Notes: generated by a model from the sequence alone, not told the origin. Numbered from the stretch's first letter, positions 11,176-21,235 are shown. The stretch is 64,000 nucleotides of DNA from Terrimesophilobacter sp963702165 (GCA_963702165.1 OY969722.1:1860001-1924000), one strand, 5' to 3'. Numbers and translations: made by a program.

Positions 11176-12389
11176 GATGTGCCTCCATCCCCGACCGCGG
11201 TGTCCCGGCCGCTGGTCGGGACGCGGAGCATGATCGAGGTCCCCCTGCCGGGCGTCGACCACACCTGAGCCTGCCCGCCCACGGCTTCGATGCGCTGGTG
11301 CACCGAGGTGCGCAGCCCCATCCGGTCGCGTGGGGCGGATGCCTCATCGAACCCCTTCCCGGAGTCGATCACCATCACGCACACCTCGTCACCGGCGGCG
11401 TAGACGGCGACCTCGGCGAACATCGTCCCCGAGTGCTTGCTCACGTTCACCAGGCACTGCTTGACGGCCTGGCCCATCGCGATGGAGGTCTGCCGATCGA
11501 GTCGACCGACCGCACCCAGGTCGCCGGTCGTCTGCACCTCGAGTCCGAGCATCCGGCCCTCCTGGATCGCAGCGAACAGGCCGCTGTGCTGCCAGTCGGC
11601 GCGCAGCTCGCCGGCGACCCCCGGCGTCTCGTCGGAGAGCCAGTCCTCACCAAGGAGAAGCTGCAGGTCACGCTCGATCTGGGTTCGCATGCGCGGGTCG
11701 AGCCCGCCATCCGCCGCCGAGGCGATCGCACCAAGGTGCCCGAGCACGGTGTCGTGCATCAGCGCGGCCGCCTTCACCTCGATGCGGTGCCGCAGCGCTG
11801 ACAGCTCCTCCTCGCGCGCCGCGCGGTGCAGCCGTGGTTGCGCGGTCCTGAGTCCCCCGCCGGTCGCGGAGACCAGTGGCCGGAGGGCGACGCTCGCGAC
11901 GGCAATCGCCAGCGTCGGCAGGTCGAAGGCGAGGAACCGGCCGGCGAGAACGGATGCCGCCAGGACGGCGCCTTCGGCCACGAGGTAGCCGGCGATGGTC
12001 CAGCCCACGCTCGGCCACGCGCCGACCCTGGAGGTGCCGGCCATGACCAGCGCGGTCTTCGCTGCGACCAGGGAGTACCCGTAGTCGGTGAGTCCGGCAT
12101 CCGGTTTCGACAGGAACGCGTGCGCGAACAGGAACAGTGCCGCCGCGCCAACCAGCAGGTAGAGCACGGCCATCGCGTCGCTGTCGGCCTGCCGCCGGAT
12201 GGCGAGCACCACGATGGCCACCGCGAAAGCCAGTGCGGACAGCCACATGGCCGCGCCCAGCCGGGTGCCGAGAGCCAGCGCGATGAGGAGCATGCCGCCC
12301 AGGAGCGTGAACGCGAGCGCGTGCTGGCCCCGCGTGTAGGCGCGACTGAGGACCTGTGTTGCGCGGTGCGCCGGAAGTCCGATAGCCAC
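11172..12389 (-). CDS. Membrane sensor histidine kinase
   Basis: A 405-residue sensor. About six membrane helices occupy residues 20-190. A cytoplasmic helix then carries AAALMHDTVLGHLGAIAS, whose HD is the phospho-acceptor of the HisKA_3-like type. The ATP-binding domain follows with QCLVNVSKHSG (N box) and VIDSGKGFD (G box). First gene of a four-gene minus-strand operon (kinase, degenerate partner, response regulator, tdk), each junction overlapping. The large membrane sensor with no extracytoplasmic domain suggests it senses a membrane state or a lipophilic signal. Confidence 0.88.
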   Translation of the reverse strand: MAIGLPAHRATQVLSRAYTRGQHALAFTLLGGMLLIALALGTRLGAAMWLSALAFAVAIVVLAIRRQADSDAMAVLYLLVGAAALFLFAHAFLSKPDAGLTDYGYSLVAAKTALVMAGTSRVGAWPSVGWTIAGYLVAEGAVLAASVLAGRFLAFDLPTLAIAVASVALRPLVSATGGGLRTAQPRLHRAAREEELSALRHRIEVKAAALMHDTVLGHLGAIASAADGGLDPRMRTQIERDLQLLLGEDWLSDETPGVAGELRADWQHSGLFAAIQEGRMLGLEVQTTGDLGAVGRLDRQTSIAMGQAVKQCLVNVSKHSGTMFAEVAVYAAGDEVCVMVIDSGKGFDEASAPRDRMGLRTSVHQRIEAVGGQAQVWSTPGRGTSIMLRVPTSGRDTAVGDGGTS

Positions 12390-12457
12390 GGGTGCCAGGC
12401 CTCATCAGTTCGGGTAGTGGGGCACCTGAGTATCGCATCGATTAGGCCCGAGCTGTA

Positions 12458-12479
12458 CCCCAGTTCCCGCGAACTGGGG
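12458..12479. terminator. Hairpin between ABC-F gene end and kinase operon
   Basis: Perfect 9-bp stem CCCCAGTTC/GAACTGGGG with a 4-base loop, 54 bp beyond the stop of the ABC-F gene and upstream of the kinase start. No T-tract follows on either strand, so termination is only inferred; it could equally be an operator. Confidence 0.4.
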
Positions 12480-12532
12480 GCGAAAATTGGCCGATCAGAG
12501 CCTTTTTGTGCCCCATCATGGTGCCACGCTGG

Positions 12533-14191
12533 TCAACCGACCGGGGTGCCGGCGACGAGGTGCAGTGTTCCTCCCGACCAGCGGCGGCGCAGCCAGCGGT
12601 CGTGGCTCGCGACCACCACGGCTCCTGGGTAACTGCCCAGTGCGTCCTCCAGATCGCTCGCCAACTGCAGCGACAGGTGGTTGGTCGGCTCGTCCAGCAG
12701 GAACACGTGCGGTGGCCAGCCGATGATGAGGGCGAGCGCGAGCCGGCGCTGCTGACCGACAGACAGCGCCCCGACCGGACGGTCGAGGTCCCGGGGTGCG
12801 ATCAGCCCCAGGGACACCAGCGGGGTCGCCTCGGCGCGAGGCTCGCCGAGCCGCTCTTCGTAGATCGAGCGAGCAGTGCGAGAGGGGTCGTCGAACCGCA
12901 CATCCTGCTCTAGCAGCGCGACCCGAAGGCCGCGTGCCCGCGCCACCGTGCCCCGTTCCGGTGCGATCACGCCCGCCAGCATCCGAAGCAGGGTGGACTT
13001 GCCCGCGCCATTCGACCCGGTCACCAGGAGCCTGTCGGTCACGGTGAGCTGCAGCTGCGGGATCCGGAGACGACCCTCGACCGTCGCCTCGCGCACGAGG
13101 ATTGCGGTCTCGGGATTCTCCGGTGTGAGCACCGGCCTCCCGGCCTCGGGAAGCCCGGTGAACTGCAGCGGCGCTGGCGGCTTGCGCACCGCATGTTCGC
13201 TCAGGTAATCGAGCCGGGCACGCACGTTGCGCACCCGGCGACTGACCTGAGCCTGCACACGCGCACCGTGTCGGTTGAACGCCATCTTGTTCTTGTCCCG
13301 GATTGCCCGGTCCGGCGCGACCGCACGCGCCGTCACCGCGATGGAGTGATCGAGGCGCTTCAGCTCGACCTGCTCTCGATCGAACTGGTCCTCCCAGCGC
13401 GCGCGCTCGGCCGCCTTCTGAATCAGATAACTGGTGTACACGCCGCCGGATGACGCGCCGTACCGAGTGGTCCCGCCGCGGCTTGGGTCGAGGTCGAGCA
13501 GGTCGGTGGCGGTCTCATCGAGAAACGCGCGGTCGTGGCTGGCGAACACGACAGGGCCGCGCCAGGCTGCGAGCTCGCGGTGCAGGAACTGTGCCGCGTC
13601 GTCATCAAGGTGGTTGGTCGGCTCGTCCAGCAGCACGAAGTCCGGCCGATGCAGCAGGAGCACGGCGAGGGCGAGTCGTGACCGTTGGCCGCCGGATACC
13701 TCGCCGAGAGTCCGTTCGCGTGGCAACGTGCCGACACCGAGGCCGGCGAGCACCTCATCACGGCGGGCGTCGATCGACCAGAGGTCCACCCGCTCAGCCT
13801 CGGCGAGGACTCGGTCGTACCGGTCCGCGGCATCCGGAGCGCCGAAAGCGAGGTCGGCGGCGGCCGCCTCCAACGCCACCCCGATCGCCCGGACCGGCGC
13901 GAGCGCGGCTTCGATGAGCTCGCGAATCGTGGTGGCCGGCCCGAACGGCACTTCCTGCTGAAGCAGGCCGGTGCGCGCCGGCGTCACGATGTTCCCGCTA
14001 TCGGGCTCATCGGCGCCGGCGAGGATGCGGAGCAGCGTGGATTTGCCCACCCCGTTCTCACCAATCAGGCCGAGACGGTCGTTCGGCGCGATGACGAGGC
14101 TGAGGTCGGTGAGCACCCTGCTATCGGCGTAGCTCTTCGAGATGCCGTCGACGCGGACATGGCTGGTTGCGGATTGGCTGGTTGCGCGCAT
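12533..14191 (-). CDS. ABC-F family ATPase (probable ribosome-protection/antibiotic-resistance type)
   Basis: A soluble protein of 552 residues with two ABC domains and no membrane domain. Domain 1 has GENGVGKST, GEVSGGQRSRLALA and FVLLDEPTNHLD; domain 2 has GSNGAGKST, GALSVGQQRRLALA (LSVGQ instead of LSGGQ) and VFLLDEPTNHLS. Between them (about residues 245-330) is a basic, charged linker, WEDQFDREQVELKRLDHSI onward, the part that reaches the ribosome in ABC-F proteins. Start ATG 14191 has AAGGGG eight bases upstream. The leader resembles a translation attenuator, as known for resistance-type ABC-F genes. The drug specificity cannot be told; a housekeeping translation factor is the alternative. 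Confidence 0.88.
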   Translation of the reverse strand: MRATSQSATSHVRVDGISKSYADSRVLTDLSLVIAPNDRLGLIGENGVGKSTLLRILAGADEPDSGNIVTPARTGLLQQEVPFGPATTIRELIEAALAPVRAIGVALEAAAADLAFGAPDAADRYDRVLAEAERVDLWSIDARRDEVLAGLGVGTLPRERTLGEVSGGQRSRLALAVLLLHRPDFVLLDEPTNHLDDDAAQFLHRELAAWRGPVVFASHDRAFLDETATDLLDLDPSRGGTTRYGASSGGVYTSYLIQKAAERARWEDQFDREQVELKRLDHSIAVTARAVAPDRAIRDKNKMAFNRHGARVQAQVSRRVRNVRARLDYLSEHAVRKPPAPLQFTGLPEAGRPVLTPENPETAILVREATVEGRLRIPQLQLTVTDRLLVTGSNGAGKSTLLRMLAGVIAPERGTVARARGLRVALLEQDVRFDDPSRTARSIYEERLGEPRAEATPLVSLGLIAPRDLDRPVGALSVGQQRRLALALIIGWPPHVFLLDEPTNHLSLQLASDLEDALGSYPGAVVVASHDRWLRRRWSGGTLHLVAGTPVG

Positions 14192-14199
14192 CGAGTGCG

Positions 14200-14270
14200 C
14201 CCCTTCGTACGAAGACGACTCCCGCCGGGCACAGCCTCGGACGCGGGACGAAGGGAAGTTACAGCCACAT
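14200..14270 (-). promoter_or_regulatory. Attenuator-like leader of the ABC-F gene with a three-codon ORF
   Basis: On the minus strand a mini-ORF ATG TGG CTG TAA (14270-14259) is followed by CCCTTCGT (14255-14248), which is complementary to ACGAAGGG (14208-14201). That second segment contains the Shine-Dalgarno sequence of the ABC-F gene. Between them CCCGC/GCGGG can extend the stem. A competing local palindrome CTTCGTACGAAG (14214-14203) uses the same bases. Ribosome stalling on the mini-ORF could switch between the two folds. Confidence 0.5.
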
Positions 14271-14318
14271 AGCGGGTACGACCCTAGCAACCGTGGCGAG
14301 GGTCGTCAACGGCCGGGG

Positions 14319-15797
14319 TCAGACCAGTTCGAGCGCCTTCGCGGTCGACTCAAGGGTCTTCTCGGCGAGCTTCGGGTCATCCGAGAGCGTCAGTCCGTAG
14401 CTGGGCACCATCTGCTGGATGGTGCTTTCCCACTTGGGCAGCTGGTTCGGGAAGCACCGCGAGAGCAGGTCGATCATGATCGGCACCGCCGTCGACGCGC
14501 CCGGTGAGGCGCCGAGCAGGCCGGCGATCGTGCCGTCGGCACCGGTGACGACCTCGGTGCCGAACTGCAGGATGCCGCCCTTCTTGGTGTCCTTCTTGAT
14601 CACCTGCACGCGCTGGCCCGCCGTGATCTGCCGCCACTTGCCCGGACGCGCATCCGGCATGAACTCGCGCAGCGCCATGAACTTGGTGTGCTTGCTCGCG
14701 AGCACCTGCGTGATCAGGTACCAGGTGAGGTCGAGGTTGTCCTTGAACACCGCGAGCATCGGAATGATGTTGCTCGGGCGGATCGAGAATGGCAGGTCGA
14801 ACCAGGAGCCGTTCTTCAGGAACTTCGGCGTGAAGCCCGCGTACGGGCCGAACATCAGGCTCGGCTTGCCGTCGACGACGCGCGTGTCGAGGTGCGGCAC
14901 AGACATCGGAGGGGCGCCAACGGCGGCCTTGCCGTACACCTTGGCGAGGTGCCCCGCGACGATCTCCGGGTCGTCGGTGCGCAGGAACTGTCCGCTGACC
15001 GGGAAGCCGCCGAAGCCTCGGGCCTCGGGGATTCCGGATGACTGCAGCAGCGACAGTGCGCCGCCGCCCGCGCCGACGAAGACGAAGCGCGCGTACTCGG
15101 CGGTCGGGGTGCCGCCGATGGTGTGGCGGGTGTTCAGGCGCCAGATGCCGTTCTTCTGCCGCTTCAGGCTGGTGACCTTGCGTTCGGTGTGCAGCTCGGC
15201 GCCGCCGGCGACCAGGTTGTCGATCAGGTTACGGGTGAGGGCGCCGAAGTCGATGTCGGTGCCCTCGATCGAACGCGTCGCCGCGATCGGCTGGTCCTTC
15301 TTACGGCCGGGCAGCAGCGCGGGCGCCCACTGGTAGATGACGGCCGGGTCCTCGCTGTACTCCATGCCGTCGAACAGGGGATGGTTCTTCATCGCGTCGT
15401 AGCGGCGGCGGAGGAACTTCACGTTCTCCTCCCCCCATACGAAGCTCATGTGCGGGACCGGGTTGATGAACGCCTCTGGGTCGGGGAGAAGCCCCTTGCC
15501 GACCAGGTGCGCCCAGAACTGCCGGGAGACCTGGAACTGCTCGTTGATCTTGACTGCCTGCGAGATGTCGACGGTGCCGTCGGGCAGGTCCTTGGTGTAG
15601 TTCAGCTCGCACAAGGCGGAGTGGCCGGTGCCCGCGTTGTTCCACGCGTTCGAGCTCTCCTGCGCGACATCCGGGAGCCGCTCGAAGATGCGGATGGTCC
15701 AGTCGGGCTCGAGCTGCTGGATGATTGCGCCGAGGGTGGCACTCATGATGCCGCCACCGATGAGCGCGACGTCGATGGGGGCGGATGCTGAACTCAC
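14319..15797 (-). CDS. mqo: Malate:quinone oxidoreductase
   Basis: FAD-dependent peripheral membrane enzyme that oxidises malate to oxaloacetate and passes electrons to quinone, a TCA-cycle step. It has 492 residues, normal for Mqo. The N-terminal dinucleotide fold is VALIGGGIMSATLG, followed by NAWNNAGTGHSALCELNYT, FVGAGGGALSLLQ, GFPVSGQFLR and GLLGASPGASTAVPIM, all characteristic. It stands alone between the ABC-F gene and a small membrane protein. Confidence 0.97.
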   Translation of the reverse strand: MSSASAPIDVALIGGGIMSATLGAIIQQLEPDWTIRIFERLPDVAQESSNAWNNAGTGHSALCELNYTKDLPDGTVDISQAVKINEQFQVSRQFWAHLVGKGLLPDPEAFINPVPHMSFVWGEENVKFLRRRYDAMKNHPLFDGMEYSEDPAVIYQWAPALLPGRKKDQPIAATRSIEGTDIDFGALTRNLIDNLVAGGAELHTERKVTSLKRQKNGIWRLNTRHTIGGTPTAEYARFVFVGAGGGALSLLQSSGIPEARGFGGFPVSGQFLRTDDPEIVAGHLAKVYGKAAVGAPPMSVPHLDTRVVDGKPSLMFGPYAGFTPKFLKNGSWFDLPFSIRPSNIIPMLAVFKDNLDLTWYLITQVLASKHTKFMALREFMPDARPGKWRQITAGQRVQVIKKDTKKGGILQFGTEVVTGADGTIAGLLGASPGASTAVPIMIDLLSRCFPNQLPKWESTIQQMVPSYGLTLSDDPKLAEKTLESTAKALELV

Positions 15798-15899
15798 GCC
15801 CTCCAGTTTAGCCGCGCCCCGACGGGCGGTTCTCCTCGCCGAGGGTCGCTCAGAATGGCGCTTCTTCTCGCTTTCTGAAAATACGGGGATTGTGCCGGC

Positions 15900-16322
15900 C
15901 TAGAGCGCGGCGACGGCGCCCGCAATGATGCCGACGCCCGCAATGATCAGGCCGGCGGTGAGGCTGGCGACTCCGAGCCACAGCAGCGCGATCAGCCGGT
16001 TGGGGCGCAGCGGGTCGCGGCCGAGCACCGAGAGGAAGAAGCCGGCAGGCATCAGGATCGCGGCGATCGGAACCAGCGACCGGCCCGCCCACAGCCAGCC
16101 GCCTTCGAGGGCGCTCAGGTCAATGATGGCGAGGATCGCGATGCTGAGCACGAGCAGCACCGCCGCATGCGCGTGGCCGGCCCGGAAGAACGACTTCTGC
16201 AGCCCGTTGGCCGCAACCTTGCCGCCGATTACGCGTGTGAGGAAGTAACCGCCGGACTCGACCGTGACCAGGGCGAGCAACAGGATGCCCGCAAGCAGCA
16301 GCGATTGTGGTTGGATAGTCAT
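15900..16322 (-). CDS. Small four-helix membrane protein, function unknown
   Basis: 140 residues with four predicted membrane helices (LLLAGILLLALVTVESGGYF, AHAAVLLVLSIAILAIIDLS, LVPIAAILMPAGFFLSVLG, LIALLWLGVASLTAGLIIAG). A GHAHA motif with histidines lies between helices 1 and 2. It is divergent from a merR gene, with only 44 bp between the starts and a shared operator, so it is very probably the target of that regulator. Its role is not known to me; a transporter-like or stress function is possible. Confidence 0.7.
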   Translation of the reverse strand: MTIQPQSLLLAGILLLALVTVESGGYFLTRVIGGKVAANGLQKSFFRAGHAHAAVLLVLSIAILAIIDLSALEGGWLWAGRSLVPIAAILMPAGFFLSVLGRDPLRPNRLIALLWLGVASLTAGLIIAGVGIIAGAVAAL

Positions 16323-16340
16323 GGTATCCAGTATTGGATA
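16311..16340. promoter_or_regulatory. MerR-family operator between the divergent genes
   Basis: A perfect dyad TATCCAGTATTGGATA (16325-16340) and another half-site TTGGATA (16311-16317) lie in the 44 bp between the membrane-protein and merR starts. MerR proteins bind such dyads within promoter spacers, so autoregulation plus control of the neighbour is expected. Confidence 0.72.
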
Positions 16341-16366
16341 GCGTCACTATCTTGTCAAGGAGCATC

Positions 16367-16981
16367 GTGCGCATTTCCGAGCTCGTCGACCGCACCGGCA
16401 TTCCGCTCGCGACCGTGAAGTACTACCTGCGCGAGGGTCTTCTCATGCCGGGGCGGTCCACCGGCGCGACCCAGGCCGACTACGACGACGCGCATGTGGA
16501 GCGGCTGGGGCTCATCCGGGCGCTCATCGACGTGGCCGGCTTGAGCGTGAAGAGGGCCAAGGCCGTGATCGACGTGATCGAGCATCCGGAATCGGACCTG
16601 GTCCGCACCATCGGCCGCGCGCTCGAAGAATTGCCTCCGTACGGCGGGTCGGATGCGGCGGAGTACCCGCGCGCCAAGCGGGCGATCGAGGCGCTGGGCC
16701 AGGTGTACGACCCGGACTACGCGGCCGTGGCGCAGCTCGAGCGGGCGCTCGCCGCGGCAGAGGCCGCGGGCGTGCCGATGACTGATGACCGCCTGCGCGC
16801 GTACGGCAAGGCGATCATGGAGCTGTCCGAGTTCGACATCGGCAACATGAGCACCACCGACCCGGCGGATGCGGTCAAGTACGCGGTGCTCGGCACCGCA
16901 CTGTACGAGCCGGTGATCGCGGCAATGCGTCGGCTCGCCCACCAGGATGCCGTGTACCGCGCCCTCGGCAGCTCCTCTTAA
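16367..16981 (+). CDS. MerR-family transcriptional regulator
   Basis: 204 residues. The N-terminal winged HTH reads VRISELVDRTGIPLATVKYY and LREGLLMPGR, followed by a coiled coil and a helical effector domain of about 100 residues. The start is GTG 16367 with AAGGAG seven bases upstream; the ATG at 16334 lies inside the operator and is unlikely. The stop TAA (16979-16981) is part of the terminal repeat of the family A element. No cysteine metal-site motif is seen, so a small-molecule ligand is more likely than a metal. Confidence 0.88.
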   Translation: MRISELVDRTGIPLATVKYYLREGLLMPGRSTGATQADYDDAHVERLGLIRALIDVAGLSVKRAKAVIDVIEHPESDLVRTIGRALEELPPYGGSDAAEYPRAKRAIEALGQVYDPDYAAVAQLERALAAAEAAGVPMTDDRLRAYGKAIMELSEFDIGNMSTTDPADAVKYAVLGTALYEPVIAAMRRLAHQDAVYRALGSSS

Positions 16982-17066
16982 CCCATCTCAAGGAGATTCG
17001 ACGACGGATGCCTGTACCCGCCCGTGCGGGAGTCCCGAACGGCAGATTCTCCTTGAAACGGGTTAA
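16978..17066. repeat. MITE-like repeat, family A, copy 3 (supplies two stop codons)
   Basis: An 89-bp element with ends TTAACCCATCTCAAGGAGAT and TCTCCTTGAAACGGGTTAA between the convergent merR and asd genes. The outer TTAA at each end contains the TAA stop of merR (16979-16981) and, on the other strand, that of asd (17065-17063). Confidence 0.88.
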
Positions 17067-18115
17067 GCGCGGGCGGTCAGCTGGGATGCGACCAGTTCCG
17101 CGATCTGCACCGCGTTCAGCGCGGCACCCTTGCGCAGGTTGTCGTTGCTGATGAACAGTGCGAGGCCCCGACCGTTCGGCACACCCTCGTCCTGACGGAT
17201 GCGACCGACGAAGCTCGGGTCGTTCCCTGCCGCTTCGAGCGGGGTGGGGACATCCGTGAGCGCGACGCCCGGCGCATCGGCGAGCAGCTCGCGCGCACGC
17301 TCGGGTGTGATGGACTTCGAGAACTCGGCGTTGATCGACAGGGAGTGCCCGGTGAACACCGGCACCCGCACGCACGTGCCGCTGACCAGCAGGTCGGGCA
17401 GCTCGAGGATCTTGCGGCTCTCGTTGCGGAGCTTCTTCTCCTCATCGGTCTCGCCCAGGCCGTCGTCGACGATCGAGCCGGCCAACGGGATGACGTCGAA
17501 CGCGATCGGCTTCGGGAATTTGTCCGGCGTGGGGAACTTAACCGCGCTGCCGTCCTGCACGAGGCCGATCAGGTCCTGGTCCACCGCGGCGCGAGTCTGC
17601 TCGAGCAGTTCCTCGCCGCCTGCGAGACCGGCCCCGGACACCGCCTGGTAGGTGCTCACGATGAGCCGCTCGAGGCCAGCCTCCTCGTGCAGCACCTTCA
17701 GCACCGGCATCGCGGCCATGGTCGTGCAGTTCGGGTTCGCGATGATGCCCTTGCGCGCCTCGCCGATCGCGTGCGGGTTGACCTCGCTCACCACCAGCGG
17801 GACATCCGGGTCCATCCGGAACCCGGACGAGTTGTCGATGACCGTCACGCCCGCCGCGGCGAACCGCGGACCCTGCGCCTTCGAGGTCGTCGAACCGGCC
17901 GAGAAGATCGCCATGTCCAGCCCGCTTGGGTCAGCGGTTGCCGCGTCCTCGACCACGATCTGCTCGCCCTTGAACGGCAGCGTCGTGCCAGCGGAGCGAG
18001 CGGATGCGAAGAACCGGATGCTTGCGACGGGGAAGTCGCGCTCCTCCAGCAGGCGGCGCACCACCGCGCCGACCTGACCGGTCGCGCCGACAACGCCGAT
18101 GTTCACGCCCGTCAT
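17063..18115 (-). CDS. asd: Aspartate-semialdehyde dehydrogenase
   Basis: NADPH-dependent reduction of aspartyl phosphate to aspartate semialdehyde, the second step towards lysine, diaminopimelate, threonine and methionine. 350 residues, normal length. Visible are the nucleotide fold VGVVGATGQVG-like start (NIGVVGATGQVGAVV), the catalytic-cysteine segment IIANPNCTTMAAMPVL, YQAVSGAGLAGGEEL and the substrate histidine in VFTGHSLSINAEF. ATG 18115 follows the lysC stop after one base, so the two genes form an operon. The stop codon lies in a family A repeat. Confidence 0.97.
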   Translation of the reverse strand: MTGVNIGVVGATGQVGAVVRRLLEERDFPVASIRFFASARSAGTTLPFKGEQIVVEDAATADPSGLDMAIFSAGSTTSKAQGPRFAAAGVTVIDNSSGFRMDPDVPLVVSEVNPHAIGEARKGIIANPNCTTMAAMPVLKVLHEEAGLERLIVSTYQAVSGAGLAGGEELLEQTRAAVDQDLIGLVQDGSAVKFPTPDKFPKPIAFDVIPLAGSIVDDGLGETDEEKKLRNESRKILELPDLLVSGTCVRVPVFTGHSLSINAEFSKSITPERARELLADAPGVALTDVPTPLEAAGNDPSFVGRIRQDEGVPNGRGLALFISNDNLRKGAALNAVQIAELVASQLTARA

Positions 18116-18116
18116 C

Positions 18117-19379
<1,263 letters not shown>

Positions 19380-19650
19380 CACGCGTTCTCCGGAAATGGT
19401 CAAGGGGGTCGAAGGTAAGAATTCTACCGGCTGGACCTTCGCTCCCTACGCAGGTTACGCGCCGGCGGCGGAGCATCCGACTGATCCGGCCCGGCTCGCA
19501 GTCTCCTCGGCGACTGCCGCTCAACATGGGTGCGCCCGCAACGCGCGCTAGACACTTGCTCCAAGTCCGCTGGTTCCCCTTTCGGTGACCCCCCTCAGCC
19601 GGAGGTTAATGGAGGCTCATCGAAGAACCACAAGTGAGATGGAGCGAACA

Positions 19651-20400
19651 ATGATCGCCACCGAAAAGCTGCAAGACATCGCGCGCGACCACCGAGAGGT
19701 AGTCGACACGACCGGAAACAAGATCGGCAAAGTCGGCCAGCTCTACCTTGACGACCAGACCGGCGACCCGGAATGGGTCACCGTGATGACGGGATTGTTC
19801 GGCATGTCGGAGAGCTTCGTGCCCATCCGCGACGCCACTCTCGAGGGCGACCACGTGCGGGTGCCGTACGACAAGGACATGGTGAAGGATGCGCCACGCA
19901 TCGACGCCGACGCGCACCTCGACGAACGCCAGGAGGACGAGCTCTACAACTATTACCACCTGGAAGGAATGACGGGCGACCGCACGGACATGCGCTCCGA
20001 CATGCGGGGCAAGACTGACGACGCGATGACCCGATCCGAGGAGGAGCTGCGTGTCGGCAAGGAACGCCACGCCACTGGCCACGCCCACCTGCGCAAGTAC
20101 GTGGTGACCGAGAACGTGCAGACCACGGTGCCGGTCAGCCACGAGGAGGTGCGGGTGGTGCGCGAGCCGATCACCGACGAAAACGTCGATGAAGCGTTCA
20201 GCGGACCGGACATCACGGAGAGCGAGCACGACGTGACCCTGCACGCCGAGACGCCGGTGGTCGAGAAGACCACGAAGCCGGTGGAGCGGGTGAGGCTCGA
20301 GAAGGACGAGGTCACCGAGCAGGAGCAGGTGAACGAGACCGTTCGCAAGGAGAAGATCGAGTCCGACGTGGACGACACGCGCCGCGACCGAGGAATGTAG
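19651..20400 (+). CDS. PRC-barrel and DUF2382 domain protein
   Basis: 249 residues, soluble and highly charged. An N-terminal PRC-barrel (about residues 10-95; TGNKIGKVGQLYLDDQTGDP) is joined through a DR-rich linker to a C-terminal DUF2382 domain (about 130-245; LRKYVVTENVQTTVPVSHEE, VERVRLEKDEV). Such proteins are common in actinobacteria and deinococci and are thought to be stress-associated; the biochemical role is unknown. ATG 19651 follows GGAG at a good distance; earlier in-frame starts have no support. The 270 bp back to lysC shows no gene. Confidence 0.85.
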   Translation: MIATEKLQDIARDHREVVDTTGNKIGKVGQLYLDDQTGDPEWVTVMTGLFGMSESFVPIRDATLEGDHVRVPYDKDMVKDAPRIDADAHLDERQEDELYNYYHLEGMTGDRTDMRSDMRGKTDDAMTRSEEELRVGKERHATGHAHLRKYVVTENVQTTVPVSHEEVRVVREPITDENVDEAFSGPDITESEHDVTLHAETPVVEKTTKPVERVRLEKDEVTEQEQVNETVRKEKIESDVDDTRRDRGM

Positions 20401-20430
20401 CGCACCACCTCCGGGCATCCGCGCCTGCTG

Positions 20431-20603
20431 CAGTGGGTGCGGATGTCCGGACCGGGCGCGGTCGGTGCCCGTTACCGTTACTCCGGATGCGGCGCGCGCC
20501 CAGTGCCGTCGCGAGAGCGTGAGCACAGTAGCTACCGTTACGCGCCCGCTGCGGACATTCGCGCCCGGCGCACCTGGTGCGGATGTCCGGACCGGGCGCG
20601 GTT
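20431..20603. repeat. Palindromic repeats, family B, two units
   Basis: Two copies of GTGCGGATGTCCGGACCGGG + CGCG (20437-20460 and 20577-20600). The second is preceded by its inverted partner, CGCGCCCGCTGCGGACAT (20541-20558), giving a long palindrome with outer arms CGCGCCCG/CGGGCGCG and inner arms GGACAT/ATGTCC. It fills the gap between the PRC-barrel gene and recR. Further copies are at 33974-33999, 35191-35217 and 60764-60790. Confidence 0.8.
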
Positions 20604-20635
20604 CGGCAGAACTGCGCGGGTGTCCGGAAGGGCGA

Positions 20636-21235
20636 CTAGTGCTGAACGCTCCGCCGACCCTCAAACGCGCGACCCAGCGTGACCTCGTCGGCGTACTCGA
20701 GGTCGCCGCCGACCGGGAGACCGGATGCGAGGCGCGTCACGCGCAGGTCAGGCTGGATCAGCAGGCGGCTGAGGTAGCTCGCGGTGGCCTCACCCTCCAG
20801 GTTCGGGTTGGTGGCGATGATCACCTCGGTCACCGTGCCGTCGGCGAGCCGCTGCATTAGCTGCCGGATGCGCAGGTCGTCGGGGCCGACGCCGTCGATC
20901 GGGCTGATGGCACCGCCGAGCACGTGGTACAGACCCTTGAACTCGCGGGTGCGCTCGATCGCGGCGACATCCTTCGCCTCCTCGACGACGCAGATGACGC
21001 TGGCATTCCTGCGCGGGTCGCGGCAGATCGTGCACCGCTCCTGCTCGGTGACGTTGCCGCACATCTCGCAGAACCGCACCTTGTCGCGCACCTCGATGAG
21101 CACCTCGGCCAGACGCGAGACATCGAACGACTCGGTCTGCAGAATGTGGAACGCGATACGCTGCGCCGATTTCGGCCCGATGCCGGGAAGACGGCCGAGC
21201 TCGTCGATCAGTTCCTGGACGATGCCCTCGTACAA
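20636..21235 (-). CDS. recR: Recombination mediator protein RecR
   Basis: Cytoplasmic ring-forming protein that, with RecO, loads RecA on gaps during RecF-pathway repair. 199 residues. Order: HhH segment (GRLPGIGPKSAQRIAFH), C4 zinc finger (CEMCGNVTEQERCTIC) and Toprim domain (VICVVEEAKD, VIIATNPNLEGEATASYL). It directly follows dnaX (stop 21236), the classic dnaX-recR order; the start ATG 21235 abuts the dnaX stop. Unlike its upstream neighbour it has an intact frame. Confidence 0.97.
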   Translation of the reverse strand: MYEGIVQELIDELGRLPGIGPKSAQRIAFHILQTESFDVSRLAEVLIEVRDKVRFCEMCGNVTEQERCTICRDPRRNASVICVVEEAKDVAAIERTREFKGLYHVLGGAISPIDGVGPDDLRIRQLMQRLADGTVTEVIIATNPNLEGEATASYLSRLLIQPDLRVTRLASGLPVGGDLEYADEVTLGRAFEGRRSVQH

